Shown piece after piece: positions 1 through 8,599 of a stretch of 64,000 bases of DNA. Position numbers and translations under genes: made by a program. The DNA lies in the NCBI GenBank assembly GCA_017482055.1, contig JAFUOH010000001.1, forward strand, positions 186,001 through 250,000. The letters are read 5' to 3'. Position 1 is the first letter of the stretch. The number at the start of each line of letters is the position of its first letter. This DNA is from Clostridia bacterium. GTDB taxonomy: Bacteria; Bacillota; Clostridia; Oscillospirales; CAG-272. Under the pieces are notes generated by a model. It worked only from the letters and a program-made list of their open reading frames with translations, was not told the DNA's origin and did no database searches.

Positions 1-894
1 TGCCTTGGTGGCATCAACCAGCAGCTTTTCATCGAAAGCGACTGCCTTGCAGAGAAGTGTATCATACTCTGCGTATGCTTCAACAACAGCTTCCTCGATG
101 GTCTTACCATCCTTGTTCCAAATGGACTTTAACTTGCTGCCGAAATAATCAATGGAATAAATATCGTCGTAGGCGAACTCTATAAGCGCTTCGCCGTCAA
201 CGGAGGTCTCCATGGTGACTGTGCGCACCGTGCGTTCGGTACCTGCCTTGGGGTCGGTCACCTCGGTGAAGCTGCCCTTTTCGAAGGAAGCTCCCTTTGC
301 AGCCATGTAGAAGTATCCCCAGTCGATGCGCACGCTGTCGCCCGAGCGCCACAGCACAGGTTGGTCAACGCTGCCCACTTTCACCATGTCGATGCCATCT
401 CTGCTCAGCGTGTCAACGGTGATGTCAAACTGCCCCACGGTGTCAAGGCACAGCTCCTCGGAAGCGGTAATTTTTGCTTTGCACACATGAGCCTCACCGT
501 CAGTGGAGGTGACCGCAAGCTTCAGATAGCTTACGGGACGGGTCATAGTGGTGAGATCATCCAGCATAAGGGGGGTGAAAAATGTTGCTGTGAGCTTGAT
601 GCCCGCACCCTCGAAGGTGTAAGCCGTATACATCGCGGTGATATCAACGTCAGTCTGAGCGAGCTCATCCGCATCGCCTTTACCCATGAAGCGGTAGTCG
701 ATACCGTCAACATTCAGCACACCGCGAATCATATTGCGTCTGTCGGAGCCGTCGCCGGGGATGACGCCTCTGGTCATCTTACGCTGACCGGTCCAATGAA
801 CGGTATCGTTTTCTGTAAGTGTGTCGGAATCCGACCACACGGAAAAATATGGGTCAACGGTAATAAGCGGTACAGCAGGTGCACGAAGTTTCAT
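1..894 (-). CDS. Glutaminase A-like protein (DUF4964/DUF5127 family), C-terminus outside window
   Basis: The reverse strand is open from an ATG at 892-894 to the window edge: 298 residues, 3' end missing. The N-terminus carries the signature VPLITVDPYFSVWS (residues 8-21) and an HWTG motif, which open DUF4964; the following residues fit the DUF5127 beta-sandwich. Full proteins of this family (glutaminase A/DUF4965) usually exceed 650 residues and end in an alpha/alpha-barrel that lies off the window. No signal peptide is visible, so a cytoplasmic location is likely. The start is supported by an AAGGAT ribosome site 8-9 bases upstream and by a consensus promoter at 959-987. The biochemical role of most bacterial members is unproven; they often sit near glycoside hydrolases. 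Family assignment is from remembered motifs, not a search. Confidence 0.75.
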   Translation of the reverse strand, partial: MKLRAPAVPLITVDPYFSVWSDSDTLTENDTVHWTGQRKMTRGVIPGDGSDRRNMIRGVLNVDGIDYRFMGKGDADELAQTDVDITAMYTAYTFEGAGIKLTATFFTPLMLDDLTTMTRPVSYLKLAVTSTDGEAHVCKAKITASEELCLDTVGQFDITVDTLSRDGIDMVKVGSVDQPVLWRSGDSVRIDWGYFYMAAKGASFEKGSFTEVTDPKAGTERTVRTVTMETSVDGEALIEFAYDDIYSIDYFGSKLKSIWNKDGKTIEEAVVEAYAEYDTLLCKAVAFDEKLLVDATKA

Positions 895-958
895 AATATA
901 TATCCTTTCTGAATGAAAAAATTTCATATGTATGAAGACGCAAAACGTCTCTGTATAC

Positions 959-987
959 ATTATATATTATTATTTTCACTCTGTCAA
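959..987 (-). promoter_or_regulatory. Consensus sigma-A promoter for the glutaminase-like gene
   Basis: On the minus strand a perfect -35 TTGACA (982-987) and a perfect -10 TATAAT (959-964) are separated by exactly 17 bases. It lies 65 bases before the start at 894. Confidence 0.85.
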
Positions 988-1038
988 GGGGCTAAGGTGT
1001 GAGATATTGCCAAAATTGTTGTGTAATATTATCGATCT

Positions 1039-2238
1039 TTATTCACAGCATGCAGGCTGTTTGAGATCACAAGCCTCCAAGCGCTTTGATATCTTTACGA
1101 ACCGTTCATCATCGCGGATGGAGTGGAACCACTTGCCGTCGAGGTCCTCGATATACCATCGCGGCAGTATCCAGGTGTTCCAATCGTATTCGAAGTTAAG
1201 ACACAACTCGCGGTGCTTGAAGCCATCATTTTGCTCTAAACAGTAAAATCGTGCTTTTGCTGTAAAGCCTTCAAGTGCGGGCGATGTGGTACCGATCAAA
1301 AATTCTTCCTTGTTGTCGATAGCCATGATACGCTCGACGAGCGACGCGATATCTTCGAGCACGGTCAGCGCGTTTTCATACTCTCCGAGCTTCGCCAGTG
1401 CCTCTGCATACTGCATACCGATAGTTACGCGGCATTCACAGAACAGATCGACGCCTCCAAAACCGCTTACAATATTCTCATACGATGGCGACAGATCGCA
1501 CACGGCGTTGATATAGTCGAGATTGAGTTTGCAGTGCCACTTTGTATACTCCGGCTCAAATTTACCGAGCCTCGTCCAATTGGCGCGGGCGCTTGTGAGA
1601 TTGTCGATGGTATACCAAAGATGGAACTTGCGTATTGGCTCATGCTTTTCCCAATCGCCGCGTCTGCGGTAGCGGTACAGACGCAGCTTGGCTTCGGTAA
1701 GATCCTCCCGAACGGCATTTTCGCGGATAAACCCGTCGATATGCTCGTCGTCTTCAAGCTCTGCCATGTGGTGAATGATATTGTACTGCTCATACCGCGA
1801 GCAGTGGGTCAGCGCGGCATCGGTAAGAAGCCGGATTTCCGCCATAACATCCTTGTTTTCGTAAAGCTTATTATTCCAGATGGAATTGTACATCTCGAAA
1901 AAGTTGTACTCATGGCATTCACGCATATCCCGTCTGATCTCGCGTATTACCGAGATAAGTGCCGTAATATCCGACTCGTTTGCCGCCTTGACAAAGCGCT
2001 CACTGCGTTCTGTGCAGACTTTTTCCTTTGCTTCGGATGAACAGCTGAGCATTGAGTCCACCGACACGCCGAAAAATGCTGCGATGGTGGGCAGCAGCTC
2101 AAGATCGGGATAGGTGGTGCCGTTTTCCCACCGAGAGATTGCCTGTGGGGATACGCCGAGCTCCGCGGCAAGCTCCTCCTGCGTAAGCTCCATAATGCGG
2201 CGATTGTTTTTAATATGATATCCAAGATCAAGCTTCAT
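1039..2238 (-). CDS. XRE-family transcriptional regulator with long C-terminal helical domain
   Basis: 399 residues. An N-terminal Cro/C1-type helix-turn-helix (about residues 7-62) includes LTQEELAAELGVSPQAISRW, the classic recognition-helix pattern, followed by a FFGVSVDSML segment. The remaining ~330 residues are helical and rich in Tyr, Trp and Glu; they resemble the TPR-like sensor region found behind such domains in Clostridia, but no ligand can be named. The gene stands alone with its own promoter (2288-2316) and is followed by the promoter of the glutaminase-like gene. The target is unknown; self-regulation would be usual. DNA-binding role is secure, C-terminal function is not. Confidence 0.85.
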   Translation of the reverse strand: MKLDLGYHIKNNRRIMELTQEELAAELGVSPQAISRWENGTTYPDLELLPTIAAFFGVSVDSMLSCSSEAKEKVCTERSERFVKAANESDITALISVIREIRRDMRECHEYNFFEMYNSIWNNKLYENKDVMAEIRLLTDAALTHCSRYEQYNIIHHMAELEDDEHIDGFIRENAVREDLTEAKLRLYRYRRRGDWEKHEPIRKFHLWYTIDNLTSARANWTRLGKFEPEYTKWHCKLNLDYINAVCDLSPSYENIVSGFGGVDLFCECRVTIGMQYAEALAKLGEYENALTVLEDIASLVERIMAIDNKEEFLIGTTSPALEGFTAKARFYCLEQNDGFKHRELCLNFEYDWNTWILPRWYIEDLDGKWFHSIRDDERFVKISKRLEACDLKQPACCE

Positions 2239-2287
2239 AATAAACCTCGTATTTTCTCAGCGCTGATGTGTTTTTACCGGCAACTAT

Positions 2288-2316
2288 ATGATAACACAAG
2301 TCGTGAAAAAACACAA
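2288..2316 (-). promoter_or_regulatory. Promoter of the XRE regulator
   Basis: Minus strand -35 TTGTGT (2311-2316), 17-base spacer, -10 TATCAT (2288-2293), 50 bases upstream of the start at 2238. Confidence 0.65.
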
Positions 2317-2336
2317 GCGCGCATTATTTGAGAAAA

Positions 2337-2386
2337 ATTCTCGGAAAGCGAGAATAACGGCTCCGCCACAAAAGCGGAGCCGTTAT
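2337..2386 (-). terminator. Tandem terminator hairpins after phosphofructokinase
   Basis: A 13-bp perfect stem (2354-2366 with 2374-2386, 7-base loop) is followed on the minus strand by a 7-bp stem (2337-2343 with 2349-2355) and then ATTTTTCTC. The second hairpin has the canonical T-tract. Both lie just downstream of the stop at 2397. Confidence 0.85.
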
Positions 2387-2396
2387 ATTTTGGTTA

Positions 2397-3464
2397 TCAG
2401 TTCTTGCCGATGGTCTTGGCAACGTCCATGAGGTCCTCGAGGACTGCTCTCTTTTCGGCACAGCGAGCTTTCATCGCTTCAAGCTGCTCGGCACTGAATT
2501 TCTCAAGGTCGCCGTCCTTCAGCTTATTCTTGTACATACGGTCGGTAACCAGTGCCCACGCGATGTCGGTGGCAACCAGCTTGCCGTCGCGCTCGCAGAC
2601 TACGAGGTCGGACTTGCCGTCAAGTACGAGATCTACTGCGAAATCGCCCATACGGGTTGCGGTAAGTCTGTCGCGGAGTGTGGGCGCACCGCCGCGTACC
2701 ATGTGTGCAAGGCGGATGAAGCGGGAGTCGATGTTAGCTTCTTTGTTCATACGCTCGGTAAGATTTTCACCGAAGCCCTTGGGCATACCCTCGGAATGCA
2801 TGATGAGGAAGCTTCTCTGACCCTTTGCGCGAAGCTCGATGAGCTTTGCAATGCATGCGTCCTCGTCGAAGGGAAGCTCCTTGACCGCAACAGCGTTAGC
2901 GCCGCATGCGATACCGCACTCGATAGCGATGTAACCCGCGTCGCGTCCCATTACTTCAATGACCTCGCCGCGTGCGTGAGACTCACAGGTATCGCGCAGG
3001 CAGTCAGCCGCGTGGAGAACGGTATTCATAGCGGTATCAAATCCGATGGAATAATCTGTGGAGGTGATATCGTTATCTATGGTGCAGGGGATGCCGATGG
3101 TTGGAATACCGCGCATGGAGAGGTCGGTAGCACCGCGGAAGGTGCCGTCACCGCCGCATGCGATGATACCGTCGATCTCGTTATCCTTACAGGCCTGTAT
3201 AGCCTTAGCCATGCCTGCCTCGGTAGCAAACTCGTCGCAGCGGTCGGAATAGAGAATGGTACCGCCCCAACCGGTGATGTTGGCAACATCCATGGAGGTA
3301 AGGTTGCGGAGCTCGCCGCTGATGAGACCGGTATAGCCCTTGCAGATACCTACAACTTCAACACCGCGTGCCAGTGCGGAACGTACGACCGCGCGTACAG
3401 CCGCGTTCATACCCGGGGCGTCGCCGCCGGAGGTGAGTACGCCGATTTTTCTGAATTTTGCCAT
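2397..3464 (-). CDS. pfkA: ATP-dependent 6-phosphofructokinase
   Basis: 355 residues; phosphorylates fructose 6-phosphate to fructose 1,6-bisphosphate in glycolysis. Visible motifs: nucleotide loop GGDAPGMN (13-20), GGDGT (104-108), catalytic TIDND (128-132, Asp130 matching E. coli Asp127), MGR, and HMVRGGAP in the effector/substrate region. Gly107 matches the glycine typical of ATP-using enzymes rather than the aspartate of pyrophosphate-using ones. Residue 127, just before TIDND, is cysteine; ATP enzymes usually have glycine and PPi enzymes lysine. A start seven codons further upstream is open, but 3464 has an AAGGAAG site at ideal spacing. The C-terminus carries an extra ~35 residues of charged helix relative to E. 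coli PfkA. The gene is monocistronic with its own promoter (3535-3563) and terminators. Confidence 0.95.
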   Translation of the reverse strand: MAKFRKIGVLTSGGDAPGMNAAVRAVVRSALARGVEVVGICKGYTGLISGELRNLTSMDVANITGWGGTILYSDRCDEFATEAGMAKAIQACKDNEIDGIIACGGDGTFRGATDLSMRGIPTIGIPCTIDNDITSTDYSIGFDTAMNTVLHAADCLRDTCESHARGEVIEVMGRDAGYIAIECGIACGANAVAVKELPFDEDACIAKLIELRAKGQRSFLIMHSEGMPKGFGENLTERMNKEANIDSRFIRLAHMVRGGAPTLRDRLTATRMGDFAVDLVLDGKSDLVVCERDGKLVATDIAWALVTDRMYKNKLKDGDLEKFSAEQLEAMKARCAEKRAVLEDLMDVAKTIGKN

Positions 3465-3512
3465 GATATTTATCTTCCTTTGCATATGAAATTATTTTTA
3501 GGTGTTTCTATC

Positions 3513-3563
3513 GTGAAATTTTTCACTACTCTATATTGTAATATATTTTCGGCGAAAAATCAA
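3513..3563 (-). promoter_or_regulatory. pfkA promoter with palindromic site near +1
   Basis: Minus strand -35 TTGATT (3558-3563), 17-base spacer, -10 TACAAT (3535-3540). A palindrome GTGAAATTTTTCAC lies at 3513-3526, immediately downstream of the -10, where a repressor would block initiation. The protein that binds is not identifiable. Confidence 0.65.
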
Positions 3564-3657
3564 GGGGTTATTCGACATTTTTTACATTTTTGCCTATATT
3601 TTTCGTTTGGATGTAAGCGAGCACATCCTCTTTACGTAACTTCCGCACGATCAACAC

Positions 3658-6600
3658 TCAACGTACCAACATCAGCGAGACTATCTTGAACGGCTTAAAG
3701 TCTATCGTGACCTTCCCGTCAACGATGTCGAGGCGCTCCTTGACTTCCTCTAACATATTTACAATATATGCTTCTTTCACGTCGGGTGCGAGGGTGAGCT
3801 CACAGGAGGTGCGGCAGCGCTCGCATTCGTAGAGGCGTGCAATGTACGCGTTCGGAATATCCTCGGCGGGCTTGACTGCCTCGCAGATAATATTGGATTC
3901 GCTGATCTTTATAAGCGGTGTAAGCTCGCTTGTCAGCTTGCCGGGGACGACGATGGGAGCGTAATTGAGCATGTACGCAGGGCGGACTACATTCTCCGCA
4001 CCGAAAGCACCCTCGTGGGGCAGTAGGGAGTAGGTCAACTCATGTACACCCTCGTCTCCCGTGGTGTCGGGACGACAGCCGCCGCGATGAAGCGACAGAC
4101 GCATATCCGAGCCCTCAACGGATATGCCGTACTTGCAGTCGTTGAGCAGTGCCACGCCGAAACGGCTTTCCGAGATGTCGGTCCACTTGTGGTTGCAGAC
4201 CTCAAACTTCGCCGCTTCTATGCTGTTATTTCGCGTGGTGGGGCGATCCATATGACCGAACTGGATCTCGTTCTTGACCGTAGGGGAAGAAATATCAACG
4301 TCAAAGCCGACCTTCAAGAGCGCATGCTTTTCCTTCCAATCAATAAGGGTGTGGAAATCAATGCGGGGGGACTTCGAATTGAATATCATATCCTGGGTTA
4401 GATGCGAGTTGTCGCCGATGGCGTATTCCGAGCGGATGCGCAGCTCGTACGCTCCGCAGGCAACGAGCTTGCTTCCGAGAAATTCCACGCGGCTCGGCTT
4501 CTTTAAAAAGACATCGTAGTCTATGTCCCAGTTGTCGTAGTTGTTGGGGATATCCTCCGTGAGATAGAACTTGTTCAGCGGCGCGCCGCCCTCACGGCGT
4601 ATCTCTCTGCCGGTTTGGTTGTATTTAAGCGAGGAAATATATCCGTTATCGTCAAGTGTTACCGTGACAAAGCGGGTGTGTACGATCTTTGACGCCTCAT
4701 CGTAGTCAAATTTCAGCGACAGATCGGTTGGAAGATCGCGAAGCTCGATAGATCTTGCACCGTATGCGGGAAGCTCGCCAATGTCTGCTACATAGCGCTC
4801 TCTGCCGCAGATATCTGTGATAGGCTGACCTATGGGTGCGTCGAGATATACAAGATCTTCGCGCTCAAAGGAGAGGGGATTAATGACTGTGATACAATTA
4901 CCTTCCTCTGTGAGCCCTGAGGCAAGACGTGCCGTCTCGGCATCCGCGCGGGCGATGACATCGGTGACCTCGCGGCGTGCAAGGTCGTTTACACAAGAGA
5001 TGGATGTGCCGGGAAGAATATCGTGAAACTGATTTTTTAAAAGGCATTCCCACAGCTCGTCACTGCATTCGCTCTTGCCGCTTCCCGCCAGTACGGCAAG
5101 AAGCTCCATATTATGAAGTGCTGTTTCGGCTTTTCTGTTGTTTCGCTTGATATCGTGCATCTGGGTCAGCGTACCGCGGTGCAGCTCAAGATACAGCTCG
5201 CCGCTATATATCGGCAGATCCTTTGCGTCGGTCTCGATGCGCTTCATAAAATCGGAGACGGTGGTCTCTTCCACCGTGGGCATACCCGCAAGTCCTGTTA
5301 CACGGCGCGCCGCTTCAAGCATTCCGTAGGTGGGGCCTCCTCCGCCGTCGCCGAAGCCGTAGGCGATCAGCTTGCCGTCGTATACCTGACGGTGCTTGAT
5401 GCTGCCGGCAGCGAAAATCACCTGCTCCGCATCGGGGAAGCGGTGCATGAGATTAAGGTGAGTCGTGACCTCGCTTCCGTCAAGACCGCGCCAAATAAAG
5501 GTGTCAAGAGGAAAATCATTAAGATCGTTCCAACTCATTTTAGTTGTGCAGAAATACTTCACGCCGCATTCGCGCATGATCTGCGGGATGGCGGCATTGT
5601 AGCCGAAGGTGTCGGGGAGCCAGAAGGTATCGGAGGTGTAGTTGAAATGCTTGCGCGTGAAGCGCTGTCCAAGCAGAAATTGACGTACCATTGCCTCACC
5701 CGAGGTGATATTGCAGTCGCATTCCACCCATACGCCGCCGTTTGGCTCATACCGTCCCTCGGCAACACGTTTTTTGATGCCCTCGAAAATATCGGGGTAA
5801 TAGCGACGCATCCAATCAAGGTGAAGTGCAGAGGATTGAATGAATTTATATTCGGGATACTGCTCCATCAGTGAGAGCGCGTTTGCATATGTACGGGCGC
5901 ACTTGCGGACAGTCTCGGATATGGGCCACAGCCAGGCTGTGTCCATATGGGAGTGACCGATGATGCCCACATAGCCGCGTGTATCATCGTCCGCTTTTCT
6001 ACAAAGCACCTTTGCCATTATCTCACGGCAGCGCATCAGCGACTCGTGCCACGCCTCGGATGTGTGATCGAGTGGGAAACGAAGCAGCTCCGCATGCACG
6101 GATTCAAGGGCGCATCTTGCGTCGGCACGCAGAAAATTGTCGGCGGGTAGTTTGATGGCAAGCTGAAGCAGAGCAGTGAGGTCGAAAACGAAATCCTTGA
6201 CGATCTCGTCCATTACACAGATGTCTATACCCTCGTAGGTGCGGATGAAAGCGGCGTTGTTTGATGTTTCACAGCCATAGTTGCTGTAGGGAGCGGCTCC
6301 TGTGGTGAAGTGACCTGCGTAGCATTCAAATGCGAGGTCATAGGTATCGCCTGCCTTGGCATTCTCGCAGATAAGCTCGGCGCAGTGCATGGCGCCGATG
6401 AAGTCGTTCTTACTGTTAAATATACCGCAAGGCTTGCCGTTAACAAAGAAAAGGATCTCATAAGCGTTTGTGCGTGCCACGCAGAACAGCTTTTTGCCGT
6501 CTGCGCATTCGGGAACGGTTGCTTTTCCCGTGACCCACATGGTCTGCCACTCACCGCCCCAGCGCCTTCCGGCATCGAGCGGCGCAAAGCCCTCGGCCGG

Positions 6601-6741
6601 GACCGAGCGGTAGTGCTCCTCGGTTTCGAGATACTGCGCCGCTTCAAGCTCGCCTACCTTTGTAAAAATGAGCTTTGAATATATATCGGCGGTGTTTTTG
6701 AGTTTCAGCAGCAATTTATCGCTGTAGCGATTGTATATCAT
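3658..6741 (-). CDS. GH38 family alpha-mannosidase
   Basis: 1027 residues; a cytoplasmic retaining alpha-mannosidase (no signal peptide) expected to trim alpha-mannosides from imported N-glycan or mannan fragments. After an N-terminal beta domain of ~250 residues, the GH38 barrel starts with GHSHMDTAWLW (262-272), containing the zinc-binding HxD (265-267). The nucleophile is Asp377 in WLPDTFGY. Further GH38 signatures include the GGVWVE segment near 336 and a C-terminal beta-sandwich region. Length matches the ~1000-residue bacterial members. The start at 6741 has a GGAGG site and a promoter at 6778-6806. It is monocistronic and convergent with nothing; pfkA follows under a separate promoter. 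The precise linkage (alpha-1,2/1,3/1,6) cannot be read from sequence. Confidence 0.92.
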   Translation of the reverse strand: MIYNRYSDKLLLKLKNTADIYSKLIFTKVGELEAAQYLETEEHYRSVPAEGFAPLDAGRRWGGEWQTMWVTGKATVPECADGKKLFCVARTNAYEILFFVNGKPCGIFNSKNDFIGAMHCAELICENAKAGDTYDLAFECYAGHFTTGAAPYSNYGCETSNNAAFIRTYEGIDICVMDEIVKDFVFDLTALLQLAIKLPADNFLRADARCALESVHAELLRFPLDHTSEAWHESLMRCREIMAKVLCRKADDDTRGYVGIIGHSHMDTAWLWPISETVRKCARTYANALSLMEQYPEYKFIQSSALHLDWMRRYYPDIFEGIKKRVAEGRYEPNGGVWVECDCNITSGEAMVRQFLLGQRFTRKHFNYTSDTFWLPDTFGYNAAIPQIMRECGVKYFCTTKMSWNDLNDFPLDTFIWRGLDGSEVTTHLNLMHRFPDAEQVIFAAGSIKHRQVYDGKLIAYGFGDGGGGPTYGMLEAARRVTGLAGMPTVEETTVSDFMKRIETDAKDLPIYSGELYLELHRGTLTQMHDIKRNNRKAETALHNMELLAVLAGSGKSECSDELWECLLKNQFHDILPGTSISCVNDLARREVTDVIARADAETARLASGLTEEGNCITVINPLSFEREDLVYLDAPIGQPITDICGRERYVADIGELPAYGARSIELRDLPTDLSLKFDYDEASKIVHTRFVTVTLDDNGYISSLKYNQTGREIRREGGAPLNKFYLTEDIPNNYDNWDIDYDVFLKKPSRVEFLGSKLVACGAYELRIRSEYAIGDNSHLTQDMIFNSKSPRIDFHTLIDWKEKHALLKVGFDVDISSPTVKNEIQFGHMDRPTTRNNSIEAAKFEVCNHKWTDISESRFGVALLNDCKYGISVEGSDMRLSLHRGGCRPDTTGDEGVHELTYSLLPHEGAFGAENVVRPAYMLNYAPIVVPGKLTSELTPLIKISESNIICEAVKPAEDIPNAYIARLYECERCRTSCELTLAPDVKEAYIVNMLEEVKERLDIVDGKVTIDFKPFKIVSLMLVR

Positions 6742-6777
6742 AATGTTTTCCTCCGTTTGTATGGTCGTACTAAGTTA

Positions 6778-6806
6778 ATGATACCGCATTTTGGACGGTT
6801 TGTCAA
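6778..6806 (-). promoter_or_regulatory. Promoter of the GH38 gene
   Basis: Minus strand -35 TTGACA (6801-6806), 17-base spacer, -10 TATCAT (6778-6783), 36 bases upstream of the start codon. Confidence 0.8.
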
Positions 6807-6885
6807 TAAATAAACGCGAGTTTACGAAAAAATAGCTAATAAACCCCGTTAATTATTAAAATTCCGAGAAATTTCCCGTAAAACC

Positions 6886-6914
6886 TTGCAATATTACATT
6901 TCATCATGTATAAT
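6886..6914 (+). promoter_or_regulatory. Promoter of the CNNM transporter transcript
   Basis: -35 TTGCAA (6886-6891), 17-base spacer, perfect -10 TATAAT (6909-6914). Initiation near 6921 gives a leader of about 175 bases before the transporter start at 7096, long enough for the leader ORF and alternative structures described separately. Confidence 0.8.
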
Positions 6915-6950
6915 AATAGTATTATATATGAAAAGGAGTGATAATTACCC

Positions 6951-7028
6951 ATGAGTGATAACCCCACACCTGCCCGACGATGCACGGCACCGAGTAACAT
7001 GACAGCGACACATATAGCGCCGCCATGA
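6951..7028 (+). CDS. Proline-rich leader peptide upstream of the transporter
   Basis: A 25-codon ORF with a strong AAAAGGAGTG site (6931-6940) ten bases before its ATG. The peptide begins MSDNPTPARR and ends in two prolines; five of 25 residues are proline. The composition and opening resemble the MgtL leader peptide of enterobacteria (MEPDPTPLPRR), whose Asp/Pro-rich nascent chain destabilises ribosomes at low magnesium. Its stop codon (7026-7028) overlaps a sequence, TGATCTCC (7026-7033), that is complementary to the transporter's ribosome site GGAGATTA (7086-7093). Translation of this ORF to its end would therefore uncover that site. Coding is supported by the ribosome site and context only; no homology search was possible. 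Confidence 0.55.
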   Translation: MSDNPTPARRCTAPSNMTATHIAPP

Positions 7029-7093
7029 TCTCCGAAAACAGGTACAGCGACCTTATACTATATCATCAATGATTTAATTATTTTAGGAGATTA
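7026..7093 (+). promoter_or_regulatory. Predicted anti-Shine-Dalgarno pairing before the CNNM transporter
   Basis: TGATCTCC at 7026-7033 can pair with GGAGATTA at 7086-7093 (seven Watson-Crick pairs and one G-U), hiding the ribosome site of the gene at 7096. The 5' arm coincides with the end of the leader ORF. This is a prediction by inspection, with no folding energy computed. Confidence 0.5.
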
Positions 7094-7095
7094 TT

Positions 7096-8379
7096 ATGCT
7101 TGACGGCAATACAATATCAATGATCATAGCGATAGTGATACTTATCGCAATGTCCGCCATGTTTTCGGCGACCGAAACTGCTTTTAATACAATCAACCGC
7201 GTACGTATGAAGAATTTAGCTTCCGACGGGAATAAGCGTGCGGCTTTGGTGCTCAAGCTGTCGGAGGATTACGACTCCCTGCTTTCCACCATACTTATAG
7301 GCAATAATATTGTAAATATCAGTCTTACCGCGATAGCAACGGTGATGATCATCTCATGGTTCCCGACCGGCGGAACGGCGCTGTCAATTGCGGTGACCAC
7401 TGTGCTGGTACTTATTTTCGGAGAGGTATCTCCGAAAAGCATCGCCAAGGAAAAGCCCGACAGCTTTGCGATGACTGTAGCTCCTGTTATCCGTGTGGTA
7501 ATGGTTCTGTTTACACCGCTCAATTTCTTCTTTCGCATGTGGAAGAAGCTGCTTGCCAAGATATTCAAGCTGGGCGGAACTCAGGCTATGACCGATGATG
7601 AGATAATGACCATAGTGGATGAGGCACAGCAAGACGGCGGTATAGACGAGCAGGAGGGCGAGCTTATCCGCTCTGCCATCGAATTTGTCGATGCCGAGAC
7701 AGCCGACATCATAACACCACGTGTTGACGTGGTTGCGATAGAAAAGGATACCTCATTTGAGGAGATCACCGAGATATTCCACACCACGGGCTTCTCTCGC
7801 CTTCCTGTATATGAGGAGACAATAGACAACATTATCGGTATACTTCACGAAAAGGATTTCTTCTATACCTGCAAAGAGGGAAATTCCGATATTATATCTG
7901 TTCTCAAAAAGCCGTTCCTCATCACCTGTCACGTAAAGATATCAAAGCTGCTCACCCAGTTCCAGCAGGCAAAGGCTCACATGGCGGTAGTGCTTGATGA
8001 CTACGGCGGTACCATGGGTATCGTTACATTAGAGGATGTTATTGAGGAGCTTGTGGGTGATATTTGGGACGAACACGATGAGGTGATCGAGCAGGTGACC
8101 GAGAATTCTGATGGCACAGTAACGCTGACCGGCGATACCCGAACGCTTGAATTGTTCGAGCTTTTCGAGATGCAGCCCGAAGATGAAGACGAGCTTCCGC
8201 AGACCGTCAGCGGTTGGGTCACGATGCAGTTGGGTGAATTCCCCGAGGCAGGCATTGCATTCGATTATGAAGCCTTGCATGTTGAGGTGACCAAGGTAGA
8301 CGATAAACTCGTGGAAGAAGTAAAAATAACCAAGCTTACTCCCGAAGAAGCAAGTGAAAAATCCGACGATGCCGAATAA
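7096..8379 (+). CDS. CNNM/CorC-type transporter (DUF21, CBS pair, CorC/HlyC domain)
   Basis: 427 residues, integral membrane protein of the CNNM family, which exports or regulates Mg2+ and sometimes Co2+. Domain order: DUF21 membrane domain with four hydrophobic segments (about 7-30, 65-85, 92-112, 125-150) containing SATETAFNTINRVRM; a tandem CBS pair (~200-325) where VDAETADIITPRVDVV and GGTMGIVTLEDVIEELVGDI are typical; and a C-terminal CorC/HlyC domain (~335-415). Older annotations call these hemolysins. The ribosome site TAGGAG sits six bases before the start and may be sequestered by the leader (7026-7093). Followed by a terminator, so it is monocistronic. Direction of transport is inferred from characterised relatives such as MpfA. 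Confidence 0.9.
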   Translation: MLDGNTISMIIAIVILIAMSAMFSATETAFNTINRVRMKNLASDGNKRAALVLKLSEDYDSLLSTILIGNNIVNISLTAIATVMIISWFPTGGTALSIAVTTVLVLIFGEVSPKSIAKEKPDSFAMTVAPVIRVVMVLFTPLNFFFRMWKKLLAKIFKLGGTQAMTDDEIMTIVDEAQQDGGIDEQEGELIRSAIEFVDAETADIITPRVDVVAIEKDTSFEEITEIFHTTGFSRLPVYEETIDNIIGILHEKDFFYTCKEGNSDIISVLKKPFLITCHVKISKLLTQFQQAKAHMAVVLDDYGGTMGIVTLEDVIEELVGDIWDEHDEVIEQVTENSDGTVTLTGDTRTLELFELFEMQPEDEDELPQTVSGWVTMQLGEFPEAGIAFDYEALHVEVTKVDDKLVEEVKITKLTPEEASEKSDDAE

Positions 8380-8387
8380 ATCAAACG

Positions 8388-8423
8388 AGGCTGTCTCACC
8401 GCGAGGTACAGGCAGCCTTTTTT
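8388..8423 (+). terminator. Terminator of the CNNM gene
   Basis: AGGCTG (8388-8393) pairs with CAGCCT (8413-8418), with an inner ACC/GGT stem and GCGA loop, followed by a run of six T. Confidence 0.8.
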
Positions 8424-8486
8424 GCCGCTAAGATGTGGGCGAGTGCGATATGCTTGCGTTCTCCCATATGTAAAAACTATCCGAGC

Positions 8487-8562
8487 CCAAACAATTTTAC
8501 GCCATAACGCAAAAGATTTACAAAATGTTCAATCTGTCGTAAGGCGTAATAAACGAGTTTGG
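8487..8562 (+). repeat. Two-part long-range inverted repeat before the DUF5685 operon
   Basis: CCAAAC (8487-8492) and TTACGCC (8497-8503) are matched in nested order by GGCGTAA (8543-8549) and GTTTGG (8557-8562). It could form an extended hairpin in the leader or be paired operator half-sites. No clear promoter was recognised in 8424-8599. Confidence 0.35.
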
Positions 8563-8599
8563 AGTAAAATTATATAAAATAAGATCGGAGGCTTGCGAG

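Noticed and set aside
2703..3689. Plus-strand open frame of 328 codons across phosphofructokinase
   Set aside because: Mirror-frame artefact of a GC-biased gene; the reverse strand encodes a complete PFK with all motifs.
6915..7095. M-box or yybP-ykoY-type metal riboswitch in the CNNM leader
   Set aside because: The conserved core sequences of these riboswitches as I know them are absent; the leader ORF and anti-SD pairing explain the region better.
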